NCBI GenBank assembly: GCA_019639075.1
Contig: JAHBSO010000002.1
Location: 186,001-250,000 of the forward strand
Source of the DNA: Actinomycetota bacterium
GTDB taxonomy: Bacteria > Actinomycetota > Acidimicrobiia > Acidimicrobiales > Iamiaceae
Reading direction: 5' to 3'
DNA: 64,000 bases
The position numbers and the translations under genes were made by a program. Below the pieces are notes generated by a model. The model had not been told where the DNA came from. It did not search any database and saw only the letters and a list, made by a program, of their open reading frames with translations. This document shows positions 33,426-41,212 of the stretch, piece after piece; positions within the stretch are counted from its first letter, which is position 1, and the number at the start of each line of letters is the position of its first letter.

Positions 33426-34400
33426 CTAGAGCGGGGTGATGGCGGGGGCGGTTCTGGCTTCCAACAGCTCGGCGCCGACCTTCGTGGTGAGGGTCCTGGC
33501 GTCGCCGAGGAGACCATCGAGGACGAGGCTGCGCTTGATGGAGCGGTGGAGGTCGTGCTCGGTGGTGAAGCCGATGCCGGCGAGCACCTGTTGGCAGTGG
33601 GTGCGGGCGATGCGGGCGTTGGTGCCGGCCACGACCTTGGCGAGCGTGGCCGACGCAGGGGTGCCGTCCTGCCAGGCGGCGTCGATCGCCGCCTCGGTCG
33701 CCTCGACCGCCACGTAGACCTCGGCCAGCTTGTGGCGCACGGCCTGGAACCGGGCGATCGGCTGGCCGAACTGGATCCGCTCGAGGGCGTGCTCGCGCGC
33801 CAGGCGGAGCATGGTGCGCATCGTGCCGAGGAGCTCGTGGGCGAGCGCCCGGCGGCCGGCGGCGACGGCCTCGTCCCACGTCCCCTCCGCCGCAGCCCAC
33901 GGTTCGGCGGTCGAGACGCACTCGACGTCGACCACCGCGAGGCCGAGGTCCGAGTCCAACCCGGCCACCAACGTCGGCGCCAGGGCGGCGACGTCGACCG
34001 GCGCCGAGTGCAGCGCGCCGTCGGCCCCGGTCGCCACGACGGTCGCCCGGGACCGGTCGAGGAGACCCGGCAGGCCGAGGCCGCGGACCGGCACGCACGA
34101 CCCCTCGGTCCGCCCCGGCGGGTCGTCGTGGCCGATCGTCGGCAGCACGAGCCCGCCGCCGTCCTCGACACCGACACCCAACGCGGCACCGACGACGACG
34201 CCGAGCGCGGACGACGTGGCGGTCAGCTCGCCCTGCGCCTCGAACAGCGCCGCCACCGCCGTGCGGGGGTCGACCTCCAACGCGTCGACCCACCCGAGCT
34301 CGGCCAGCGCGGCGTCGAGCGCCGCCGCCGAACCAGCGCCGGCCACCGTGGCCCGCACGGTCGCCGTGAACAGCTCCTGCTCGTCGCGGTCCATCGTCAT
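33426..34400 (-). CDS. Acyl-CoA dehydrogenase family protein, reduced (likely beta subunit)
   Basis: A 324-residue ACAD-like protein. The C-terminal helical half is recognisable (RIQFGQPIARFQAVRHKLAEVYVAVEATEAA, then QVLAGIGFTTEHDLHRSIKR). The N-terminal and beta domains are shortened and lack the usual FAD-contact motifs. Paired with a full-length ACAD by ATGA overlap, it resembles the alpha2beta2 FadE heterotetramers of steroid-degrading actinobacteria. That assembly is inference. Confidence 0.85.
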   Translation of the reverse strand: MTMDRDEQELFTATVRATVAGAGSAAALDAALAELGWVDALEVDPRTAVAALFEAQGELTATSSALGVVVGAALGVGVEDGGGLVLPTIGHDDPPGRTEGSCVPVRGLGLPGLLDRSRATVVATGADGALHSAPVDVAALAPTLVAGLDSDLGLAVVDVECVSTAEPWAAAEGTWDEAVAAGRRALAHELLGTMRTMLRLAREHALERIQFGQPIARFQAVRHKLAEVYVAVEATEAAIDAAWQDGTPASATLAKVVAGTNARIARTHCQQVLAGIGFTTEHDLHRSIKRSLVLDGLLGDARTLTTKVGAELLEARTAPAITPL

Positions 34401-35527
34401 CGGTCGGCCCCCAGGTCGAGCAGGCGGCGGGCGACGATGTTGCGCTGGATCTCGGAGCTGCCGCCGTAGATCGTCGCCGCCCGGGAGTACAGGAACTCCG
34501 AGCGCCAGCGGACCGACTCGGCGTCGTCGCCGAGCACCACGTCCTCGGCGAGGCCGTCGGCCACGAGGTCGAAGATCGTCTGCTCCGCAGTGCCGAGGAG
34601 GATCTTGTCGACGGAGGTCTCGGGGCCGAGCTTGTCGCCGGAGGCCATGCGATGCTGGGTCATGCGGGAGCGGGCCCGGAAGGCGAACAGCTTCGCCCAC
34701 GCCGCGCCGACCTCCGAGGCCGAGAGCGCACCGGGTTCGGCGGTGGCCAGCAGCGTGTCGAGTCGCTCGTGGAGGTAGGCGCCCCGGTGCCACAGCGCGG
34801 TGCTGCGCTCGAACGGGAGCAACTCCATGGCGACGGTCCAGCCGTTGCCCTCGGGCCCGAGCATGCGCTCGACCGGCACGACGACGTCGTCGAAGAAGAC
34901 CTCGCAGAACTCCTCGCGGCCGTGCATCGTCACGATCGGCCGGACGACGATGCCCGGGCTGTCCATGTCGACGAACAGCGCCGTGATGCCGCGGTGCGCA
35001 TCCTCGGTGGTCCCGGTGCGGACCAGCAGCACGCAGCGCTGCGAGTGCTGGGCGAGGCTCGTCCACACCTTCTGGCCGGTCACGCGCCAGACGTCGCCAT
35101 CGCGCACCGCCCGACAGGCCAGGGCGCCGAGGTTGCTGCCGGTGTCGGGCTCTGAGAAGCCCTGGCACCACGTCTCCTCACCGCGGAGCAACTTCGGCAC
35201 CATCTCCGCTGCCACGTCGGGGTGCGCGTGGTCGATCATCGTCGGCGCCAGCACCTCGGTCATCGAGTAGACGCCGGGTTCGACCAGGCCCCGCCCGGTG
35301 AGCGCCTCGCCCAGGTAGGCCCGGAAGAGCGTGGAGCCGCCGAGGCCGCCGACCCGCTCGGGCCAGCCCCACCGCATCCAGCCGGCGTCGAAGGTCATGC
35401 GCTTCACCTTCGACAGGTGGGCCATGTCGGCGGCGAGGTCGCCGGGGTCGTGCGAGGTGGCGACCAGCTCGTCGTGGTGCTCGTCGAGCCAGGCGTCGAG
35501 CCCGGACCGGAACTCGTCGAGGTCCAT
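34397..35527 (-). CDS. Acyl-CoA dehydrogenase family protein, full length
   Basis: A 376-residue flavin dehydrogenase, predicted to desaturate an acyl-CoA. WCQGFSEPDTGSNLGAL and VTGQKVWTSLAQHSQ are the flavin/substrate motifs of the middle domain, and IYGGSSEIQRNIVARRLL the C-terminal FAD/CoA signature. The start at ATG 35527 overlaps the SnoaL-like stop by one base (TGATG), giving tight coupling; it also overlaps the small ACAD downstream. Confidence 0.92.
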   Translation of the reverse strand: MDLDEFRSGLDAWLDEHHDELVATSHDPGDLAADMAHLSKVKRMTFDAGWMRWGWPERVGGLGGSTLFRAYLGEALTGRGLVEPGVYSMTEVLAPTMIDHAHPDVAAEMVPKLLRGEETWCQGFSEPDTGSNLGALACRAVRDGDVWRVTGQKVWTSLAQHSQRCVLLVRTGTTEDAHRGITALFVDMDSPGIVVRPIVTMHGREEFCEVFFDDVVVPVERMLGPEGNGWTVAMELLPFERSTALWHRGAYLHERLDTLLATAEPGALSASEVGAAWAKLFAFRARSRMTQHRMASGDKLGPETSVDKILLGTAEQTIFDLVADGLAEDVVLGDDAESVRWRSEFLYSRAATIYGGSSEIQRNIVARRLLDLGADR

Positions 35528-35958
35528 CAACCCTCTCCGGGGGTCGGGCGGGTCGGGTCGTGGGGGCGGCCGCTGTCCTTCGCGCCGCTCCGGCGCAGGA
35601 AGGTCATCGACCGGGTGCGCAGGCGCCAGCCCTCGGCGGTGCGGCGGTAGGTGTCGGTGTACCAACCGATGCGCATGTCGTGGTTGGTCTGGTCGACGAA
35701 GCAGAGCGGCTGCTCGCCGGTGCCCTCGTCGCCCCGGAGGTCGACCGCCGGTGGCCCGACCATGAAGAGGCCTTTCGGGGCGGCCGCCACGAGCCGGGGG
35801 AAGTCGGCCAGGGCGTAGGTGTCGCCGAAGGCGCTGTAGGTGCCGTCGGGGGTGAACACGTCGAGCACGGCGTCTATGTCGCCCTTGGTCATGCCGACCG
35901 CGTAGCGGGCCAGCACCTGTTCGAGCTCGATGATGTCGTCGGTGGACGGGTCGGTCAT
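35527..35958 (-). CDS. SnoaL-like / NTF2-superfamily protein
   Basis: A 143-residue alpha+beta cone protein. IIELEQVLARYAVGMTKGDIDAVLDVFTPDGTYSAFGDTY is the typical opening helix and first strands, and YRRTAEGWRLRTRSMTFLRR the last strands. Family members are isomerases, cyclases or dehydratases of ring compounds, or simple binding proteins. It sits in an operon with KshB-like reductase and two acyl-CoA dehydrogenases, which favours a role on a cyclic intermediate. Confidence 0.82.
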   Translation of the reverse strand: MTDPSTDDIIELEQVLARYAVGMTKGDIDAVLDVFTPDGTYSAFGDTYALADFPRLVAAAPKGLFMVGPPAVDLRGDEGTGEQPLCFVDQTNHDMRIGWYTDTYRRTAEGWRLRTRSMTFLRRSGAKDSGRPHDPTRPTPGEG

Positions 35959-35964
35959 GGGTCC

Positions 35965-37026
35965 TCAGTCGTAGCCGTAGACGACGCTCACGACGGGCGC
36001 GGTGGGGACGGACTGACAGGTCAGGATCCACCCCTCCTCCACCTCCTCGTCGGTCAAGGCATCGTTGGTGTGCATGGTCACGGTGCCTTCGCGGAGCCGG
36101 CCCATGCAGGTGGCGCAGCTCCCCGACTCGCACGAGTAGGGCGGGTCCATCCCGAGCTGGCGGGCGGTCTGGAGGATCGTCGTTCCCGCCCGGTGCGCGG
36201 TGGTCTCGGTGCGGCCGTCGAGCTCGATGGTGAGCTCGATGCCGTCGGCGGGTGCGTCGGCGAGGGCAGCCGACGACTCGTCGAGGTCTGCGGCCGGCGT
36301 GAACCGCTCGATGTGGATCAGATCGGGCGCGACGCCGGCGGCCAGGAGGGCGTCCTCGACGATGTCCATGAACGGCGTCGGCCCGCAGACGTAGGCCGGG
36401 CAGTCGGTCGAGTCGTCGGCCAACGTCCGAGCGACAACGGCGGCATCGACGAAGCCGGCGTCGACGTCGAGGTGGTCGATCACGACGAACCGGTCGCCGT
36501 GCGCGACGGCGAGCGCGTCGAGCTCGGCCCGGAAGATCGTCGACTCCCGATCGCGGTTGGCGTAGAGGAGGCGGATCCGCCGGTCACCGGCGGCCAGCGC
36601 GGTCTTCAGGATCGAGAAGATCGGGGTGATGCCGCTGCCCGCCGCGAACAGGAGCAGGTCGGCGGGCTCGTCGCCGAGGCAGAACACGCCGGCGGGCGGC
36701 GTCACCTCGATCTCGCCGCCGTCGGACAGGTTGTCGTTGATCCAGTTCGACACCCGACCGTCGGGCACCCGCTTGACCGTGACGGCGAGCGCGTCGTCGA
36801 TCCCGGGGGCGGACGACATGGAGTAGCAGCGCAGGAGGGTGGCGCCGTCGACGACCACCCGGAAGGTGCAGAACTGCCCGGCGGCGTACTCGTAGGTGGC
36901 CCGCAGCTCGTCGGGCACGTCGAGCACGAGCGACACCGCGTCGGGGGTCTCGGTGACGACGCGGGCGACCCGGAGGGTGTGGAACCCGTGGTCTCGGGTG
37001 GCGTCGACAGCACCGGGCGGCGGCAT
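35965..37026 (-). CDS. Ferredoxin-type oxygenase reductase, KshB-like
   Basis: A 353-residue FAD/[2Fe-2S] reductase. The FAD domain has RCYSMSSAP, the NAD domain AAGSGITPIFSILK and YANRDRES, and the C-terminal plant-type ferredoxin CESGSCATCMGRL with the last cysteine in LTCQS. VKRVPDGRVSNWINDNL and PPAGVFCL resemble KshB, which feeds electrons to 3-ketosteroid 9-alpha-hydroxylase. The likely oxygenase partner is the Rieske protein at 38583. ATG 37026 is exactly 7 nt after a TATCGT -10 (leaderless); the frame extending to 37113 would cover the promoter. Confidence 0.9.
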   Translation of the reverse strand: MPPPGAVDATRDHGFHTLRVARVVTETPDAVSLVLDVPDELRATYEYAAGQFCTFRVVVDGATLLRCYSMSSAPGIDDALAVTVKRVPDGRVSNWINDNLSDGGEIEVTPPAGVFCLGDEPADLLLFAAGSGITPIFSILKTALAAGDRRIRLLYANRDRESTIFRAELDALAVAHGDRFVVIDHLDVDAGFVDAAVVARTLADDSTDCPAYVCGPTPFMDIVEDALLAAGVAPDLIHIERFTPAADLDESSAALADAPADGIELTIELDGRTETTAHRAGTTILQTARQLGMDPPYSCESGSCATCMGRLREGTVTMHTNDALTDEEVEEGWILTCQSVPTAPVVSVVYGYD

Positions 37027-37033
37027 GGCGCCG

Positions 37034-37062
37034 ACGATAATGGCATTCTCCCCCAGCGGCAA
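37034..37062 (-). promoter_or_regulatory. Leaderless promoter of the KshB-like operon with catabolic operator box
   Basis: On the minus strand: TTGCCG, 17 bp, TATCGT, 7 nt, ATG. The box GATAATGGCATTCTC (plus strand 37036-37050, 6 of 7 pairs) covers the -10 and part of the spacer. The same box faces the divergent SDR gene at 37131. Confidence 0.7.
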
Positions 37063-37130
37063 CGGCGCTAGCGCGGACGCACCGGGTCGGTTACGTTGCT
37101 CGCGCCGGCACACCCTCGAAGGAGACCTCC

Positions 37131-37901
37131 ATGGCTGCTGCCACCGCCGACGCCCCCACCCGGGTCGCCATCGTCACCGGGGGCGCCTCGGGCATCGGGC
37201 TCGCCATCAGCACCCGCCTGGCCGCCGACGGCCGACCGGTCGCCGTGCTCGACCGCGACGCCGGTGCCGCCGAGGCCGCGGTCGCCGCGATCACCGACGC
37301 CGGTGGCACGGCCATCGCCTGCGCCGTCGACGTCACCGACCGGGCCGCGATCGACGCCGCGGTCGCCGACGTGAAGGACCGGCTCGGCACGCCGGGGATC
37401 CTCGTGAACAACGCCGGCCGCGACCAGTTCGGCGCCTTCCTCGACATCGACCTCGACACCTGGCGCTCGGTGCTCGACATCAACCTCACCGGCACCTTCC
37501 ACTGCTGCCAGGCCGTGATCCCCGAGATGCTCGCCGAGCGGTGGGGCCGCATCGTCAACATCTCGTCGTCGAGCGCCCAGGGCGGCCAGCCCTACATGGC
37601 GGCCTACGTGTCGTCGAAGGCGGCGATGATCGGCCTCACCAAGAGCCTCGCCCTGGAGTTCGGCCGCAAGGGCATCACGGTCAACACCATCCCGCCCGGG
37701 TTCATCGACACGCCGATGCTGCGCAAGAGCGAGGAGAAGGGCCTGCTGGGCGGGACCGTCGAGGAGCACGAGGCCCGCACGCCCGTGCGCCGGGTCGGCC
37801 GCCCCGAGGACATCGCCAACGCCTGCGCCTTCCTGGTGGGCGAGGAGGCGAGCTACGTGACCGGGCAGGTCATCGGCGTCAACGGCGGGAGGAACACCTG
37901 A
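37131..37901 (+). CDS. SDR family oxidoreductase
   Basis: Classical short-chain dehydrogenase, 256 residues. TGGASGIGLAIS, VLDRD (NAD-type acidic residue), VNNAGRDQFG, catalytic serines in NISSSSAQGG and the pair in YVSSK. PPGFIDTPML is the usual substrate-lid region. AAGGAG lies 7 nt upstream of the ATG. Stop overlaps the CMD gene start by one base. It is divergent from the KshB-like operon across the operator box. Confidence 0.93.
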   Translation: MAAATADAPTRVAIVTGGASGIGLAISTRLAADGRPVAVLDRDAGAAEAAVAAITDAGGTAIACAVDVTDRAAIDAAVADVKDRLGTPGILVNNAGRDQFGAFLDIDLDTWRSVLDINLTGTFHCCQAVIPEMLAERWGRIVNISSSSAQGGQPYMAAYVSSKAAMIGLTKSLALEFGRKGITVNTIPPGFIDTPMLRKSEEKGLLGGTVEEHEARTPVRRVGRPEDIANACAFLVGEEASYVTGQVIGVNGGRNT

Positions 37902-38485
37902 TGGCCCGCATCGACCCGCTCCCCCCGTCGGCCTGGACCGAGGAGATGCTCGACGCCGTCGCGGCGATGCGGCCAGCCGAGCCCCGCCACCCGTTCCCGC
38001 CCCGCGACGGACGGTCGAAGGGCGTCAACGCGCTCGGCACCTTCCTGCACCACCCGACGCTCGCCCGCTCGTTCCACACGTTCAACGGCCACATCCTGTT
38101 CGCCACGACGCTGTCGGCCCGCCAGCGGGAGCTGGTGATCCTTCGGGTGGCCCACCTGCGGTCGAGCCAGTACGAGTGGGACCAGCACGTCCTGCTCGCC
38201 CACGACGCGGAGATCACCGACGACGAGATCGCCCGGGTGGCCGCCGGCCCTGACGCCGCCGGGTGGGACCCGCTCGAGGCCGCCCTCGTGCGCGCCGCCG
38301 ACGAGCTGCTCGACGACGCCATGGTCACCGACGACACCTGGGCGGTCCTGGCCGACGGGCTCGACACCCAGCAGCTGCTCGACCTGGTGTTCACCGTGGG
38401 CGCCTACGACCTCGTCGCGATGGCGTTCCGCACCTTCGGCGTCGTCGCCGATCCGCCCGCCGAGACGCCACCGGAGCGTTCTTGA
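37901..38485 (+). CDS. Carboxymuconolactone decarboxylase (CMD/AhpD-fold) family protein
   Basis: A 194-residue all-helical protein. LSARQRELVILRVAHLRSSQYEWDQHVLLAHDAEITDDEI is the CMD/AhpD signature region, but the CxxC of peroxidatic AhpD proteins is absent (SSQYEW instead), so it is probably a non-redox lyase or isomerase. Coupled to the SDR gene by a shared base at TGATG. Its stop codon is the first three bases of the palindrome upstream of the Rieske gene. Confidence 0.87.
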   Translation: MARIDPLPPSAWTEEMLDAVAAMRPAEPRHPFPPRDGRSKGVNALGTFLHHPTLARSFHTFNGHILFATTLSARQRELVILRVAHLRSSQYEWDQHVLLAHDAEITDDEIARVAAGPDAAGWDPLEAALVRAADELLDDAMVTDDTWAVLADGLDTQQLLDLVFTVGAYDLVAMAFRTFGVVADPPAETPPERS

Positions 38486-38499
38486 GAATCTAGTTCTCA
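38483..38499. promoter_or_regulatory. Palindromic box upstream of the Rieske oxygenase gene
   Basis: TGAGAATCTAGTTCTCA has 6-bp perfect arms and a 5-bp spacer, the geometry of the box at 25191. It could overlap the -35 of a TTCTCA-17-TACCGT promoter. The Rieske ATG is at 38583. Confidence 0.5.
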
Positions 38500-38582
38500 T
38501 TCTGGGAGATCCGTGATACCGTTCGGCCCCAGCGGCCGCAGGCGCGGCCGCCCGGACGGCTGAACGAGAGAAGAGACACGCC

Positions 38583-39863
38583 ATGGCCCACTTCGCCAAG
38601 CCCGCCGAAGGAAGCTGGACCGAGCACTACCCCGAGCTCGGTACCGCCCCGGTGTCCTACGAGGACTCGATCTCGCCCGAGCACTACGAGCGCGAGCGCG
38701 ACGCCATCTTCCGCAAGACCTGGCTCAACGTCGGTCGCGTCGAGCAGCTCCCCCGCGTCGGCAGCTACTTCACCCGCGAGCTCCACGCCGCCCGCACCTC
38801 GGTCATCGTCGTGAAGGACAAGGACGGCACCGTCCGGGCGTTCCACAACATCTGCCGCCACCGGGGCAACAAGCTCGTGTGGAACGACTTCCCCGGCGTC
38901 GAGGTCGAGGGCACCTGCCGCCAGTTCACCTGCAAGTACCACGGCTGGCGCTACGACCTCTCCGGCGACCTCACCTTCGTGCAGCAGGAGGAGGAGTTCT
39001 TCGACCTCGACAAGGCCGACTTCGGTCTCGTCCCGGTCCAGGCCGAGGTGTGGGAGGGGTTCATCTTCGTGAACCTCGACCCCGAGAACACCACGTCCGC
39101 CAAGGACTACCTCGGCAAGATCGGCGCCGGCATCGAGGGCTACCCCTTCGGCGAGATGACCGAGGTCTACAAGTACCGGGCCACCGTCGGAGCCAACTGG
39201 AAGCTCTTCATCGACGCGTTCGCCGAGTTCTACCACGCACCCGTCCTGCACGCGAAGCAAGCGGTGGCGGACGAGTCCAAGAAGCTGTCCGGCTACGGCT
39301 ACGAGGCCCTGCACTACGAGATCGACGGTCCGCACAGCATGGTGTCGTCGTGGGGCGGCATGTCCCCGCCCAAGGACGAATCGATGGTCAAGCCCATCGA
39401 GCGGGTGCTGCGCAGCGGCCTGTTCGGCCCGTGGGACCGGCCCATCGACGTCGGCGAGCTGCCGGCCATGATCAACCCGGCCAAGAGCAAGGTGTGGGGC
39501 GTCGACAGCTACGTGCTGTTCCCCAACTTCATGCTGCTGGTGTGGGCGCCCGGCTGGTACCTCACGTACCACTACTGGCCGACGGCCTACAACGAGCACA
39601 TCTTCGAGGGCGCTCTCTACTTCGTGCCCCCGAAGAACGCCAGCGAGCGCCTGGCCCAGGAGCTGGCCGCGGTGACGTTCAAGGAGTACGCGCTCCAGGA
39701 CGGCAACACGCTGGAGGCGACCCAGACGATGATCGAGTCCCGAGCCGTCACCGAGTTCCCGCTCAACGACCAGGAGGTGCTCCTGCGCCACCTGCACAAG
39801 ACCGCCCGTGACTACGTCGCCGCCGACGGCGAGACCGCCGTCGACCTGGCCGGCGCCCGCTGA
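38583..39863 (+). CDS. Rieske non-heme iron oxygenase, large subunit
   Basis: A 426-residue aromatic ring-hydroxylating-type oxygenase. The Rieske cluster ligands are C91/H93 (NICRHRGNK) and C117/H120 (CKYHGWRYD). Mononuclear iron histidines H218 and H223 lie in EFYHAPVLHA, where the bridging acid is a glutamate rather than the common aspartate. It would hydroxylate a ring using electrons from a reductase such as the KshB-like protein 1.5 kb away. A small companion gene follows 10 bp later. Confidence 0.92.
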   Translation: MAHFAKPAEGSWTEHYPELGTAPVSYEDSISPEHYERERDAIFRKTWLNVGRVEQLPRVGSYFTRELHAARTSVIVVKDKDGTVRAFHNICRHRGNKLVWNDFPGVEVEGTCRQFTCKYHGWRYDLSGDLTFVQQEEEFFDLDKADFGLVPVQAEVWEGFIFVNLDPENTTSAKDYLGKIGAGIEGYPFGEMTEVYKYRATVGANWKLFIDAFAEFYHAPVLHAKQAVADESKKLSGYGYEALHYEIDGPHSMVSSWGGMSPPKDESMVKPIERVLRSGLFGPWDRPIDVGELPAMINPAKSKVWGVDSYVLFPNFMLLVWAPGWYLTYHYWPTAYNEHIFEGALYFVPPKNASERLAQELAAVTFKEYALQDGNTLEATQTMIESRAVTEFPLNDQEVLLRHLHKTARDYVAADGETAVDLAGAR

Positions 39864-39873
39864 GGAGACCACA

Positions 39874-40203
39874 GTGACCAGCATCTTCCCCGCCGCCTTC
39901 GTCGACCTCGAGCCCTTCGCCGAGTGGTCGCTCGAGACCGAGGGCGAGCGCTACGACAAGCGCCTCACCAGCTCCATGGACGAGATGCAGGCGTTCTACG
40001 ACGCCGCGATGCCGCACCTCGAGGCGGCCAAGGACCACCTCGACGCCCTCGACCTCGCGGCGCTGCCCGAGGCCGAGACGCGGCTGCTGTGGCTCCTCTA
40101 CTCGTTGGTGAACGTGTCGTTCCCGGTCGAGGTCTGGCGCCAGCCTCGCGTGCCCGACAGCGGTGCCGCCAACATGGACGCCATCGTCCAACCCGCCGTC
40201 TGA
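39874..40203 (+). CDS. Small hypothetical protein coupled to the Rieske oxygenase
   Basis: A 109-residue, mostly helical acidic protein (VDLEPFAEWSLETEGERYDKRLTSSMDEMQAFYDAAMPHLEAAKDHLDAL). GTG 39874 has GAGGAG 6 nt upstream, and it starts 10 bp after the oxygenase stop, so the two are co-expressed. It is not a recognisable hydroxylase beta subunit, which would be longer and cone-shaped. A chaperone or assembly role is a guess from position only. Confidence 0.65.
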   Translation: MTSIFPAAFVDLEPFAEWSLETEGERYDKRLTSSMDEMQAFYDAAMPHLEAAKDHLDALDLAALPEAETRLLWLLYSLVNVSFPVEVWRQPRVPDSGAANMDAIVQPAV

Positions 40204-40212
40204 TCCAAGCGG

Positions 40213-40247
40213 GGTTTCGACTCCGCTTCGCTCCGCTCAACCAACAG
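40213..40247. repeat. R2 repeat, single copy
   Basis: A forward-sense unit, GGTTTCGACTCCGCTTCGCT then CCGCTCAACCAACAG, starting 9 bp after the stop of the small gene at 40203. It separates the Rieske operon from the RHH/PIN module. Confidence 0.85.
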
Positions 40248-40277
40248 AACTGGGTTCGACTCGGAGGTTTGACTCTC

Positions 40278-40292
40278 CTACCACGGTGGTAG
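40278..40292. promoter_or_regulatory. Palindromic operator of the RHH/PIN module
   Basis: CTACCACGGTGGTAG has perfect 7-bp arms around one central base and lies 10 bp before the antitoxin GTG. It is a likely autorepression site for the ribbon-helix-helix protein. Confidence 0.6.
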
Positions 40293-40302
40293 CGTTTTCG
40301 GT

Positions 40303-40581
40303 GTGCCCAGAGGGAACCCTTCTCCGAAGCTCGCCATCACCGTGGACCCCGATGTCCACCGCGACGTGCTCGAGGCCGCCGAGGCCGAGGGCGTCAGCGT
40401 GTCGGCCTGGATGACGAATGCGGCACGACGCGCACTCCTCGCTCGTGACGGTCTCGCCGCGGTGACGGAGTGGGAGACGGAACACGGGGCGTTCAGCGAG
40501 GCCGAGCTCGAAGCCGCCCGTCGACGGGTCACCGCACAGGTCGGCACCACGTCACGCCGGTCCACCCGCCGCTCCGCGTGA
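40303..40581 (+). CDS. Ribbon-helix-helix antitoxin
   Basis: A 92-residue antitoxin. LAITVDPDVHRDVLEAAEAEGVSVSAWMTNAARRALLARDG is an RHH fold. The tail (TEWETEHGAFSEAELEAARRRV) is a typical toxin-binding helix. GTG start. Its stop overlaps the PIN gene by GTGA. This is a second, unrelated type II module after the VapBC at 32.8 kb. Confidence 0.87.
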   Translation: MPRGNPSPKLAITVDPDVHRDVLEAAEAEGVSVSAWMTNAARRALLARDGLAAVTEWETEHGAFSEAELEAARRRVTAQVGTTSRRSTRRSA

Positions 40582-40955
40582 GCGTCGTCTACGACGCAGG
40601 CGCGTTGATCGCCGCCGACCGATCCGACCGGGAGGCATGGGCGGACCATCGGGTGCGACTGGAGATGGGACTGGTGCCCGTCACGACCGCGCCGGTCGTT
40701 GCCCAGGCGAGTCGCTCGCCTCGACAGGCGCAGTTGCGCCGGTTCCTCCGTGGCTGCGAGGTCGTGCCGTTCGATCCCGCCCATGCCCATGAGGTCGGCG
40801 CACTCGCCGGGAAGGCGAGCGTTCCCGATGTCGTCGACGTCCACGTCGTCCTCACCGCTCATCGACTCAGGTTCGGGATCGTCACGTCCGACGAGAGCGA
40901 TCTGAAGCCCGTCGTCGAACGGCTGCGCCCCCGAGTCCCGCTGTTCAAGGCCTGA
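40578..40955 (+). CDS. PIN-domain ribonuclease toxin
   Basis: A 125-residue PIN domain. The first acid is in VVYDAGALIAADR. The expected second acid (glutamate in the usual SEV/AEV position) appears as TAPVVAQA, so one metal ligand may be missing. Later acids are in VPDVVDVHVVL and IVTSDESDL. Translationally coupled to the RHH antitoxin. It may be a weakened toxin. Confidence 0.85.
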   Translation: MSVVYDAGALIAADRSDREAWADHRVRLEMGLVPVTTAPVVAQASRSPRQAQLRRFLRGCEVVPFDPAHAHEVGALAGKASVPDVVDVHVVLTAHRLRFGIVTSDESDLKPVVERLRPRVPLFKA

Positions 40956-41157
40956 TCCACCGGAGTTCGCTCGGCCGGACGGCAGGGAGCCACCTTGCGT
41001 CGAGCTCGGTGGGACCGCAGATGGTTCGCGATTCGTTCCACACCACGTCATGGATCTCGAACGGGCCGTGGTCAACGACGGCGCCGACGATCTCCTCCAG
41101 TTCGAGGAGAGCGAGGCGAGCGCCCATGCAGTGGTGGCGAGCGAGCGTTGGCAACCC
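40945..41157 (-). pseudogene. Remnant of a cytochrome P450 (C-terminal ~70 codons)
   Basis: On the minus strand, LARHHCMGARLALLELEEI matches the heme-binding loop and L-helix of P450s (compare GAHHCLGAAAARLQ). FEIHDVVWNESRTICGPTELDARWLPAV matches the last strands, followed by a stop at 40945. Upstream of the heme loop the frame loses all P450 similarity and no FGxG precedes the cysteine. The I-helix and ExxR regions are absent. It appears to be the surviving 3' end of a deleted gene, truncated near the TetR promoter. Confidence 0.75.
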
Positions 41158-41170
41158 GCGTTCTTCGTGA

Positions 41171-41187
41171 GAGAGAGCGTGTCTCTC
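41171..41187. promoter_or_regulatory. Palindrome upstream of the TetR gene
   Basis: GAGAGAGCGTGTCTCTC has 6-bp perfect arms and a 5-bp spacer, 25 bp before the TetR ATG. Likely autoregulatory operator. Its arm spacing matches the boxes at 25191 and 38483 but the arm sequence differs. Confidence 0.5.
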
Positions 41188-41212
41188 GCGAACCTCAGGT
41201 AGGGTTTCCACG

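Noticed and set aside
41171..41187. TetR palindrome taken as the same motif as the catabolic box
   Set aside because: Arm spacing matches but the arm sequence (GAGAGA) differs from GAGAAT/GATAAT, so direct identity is not supported.
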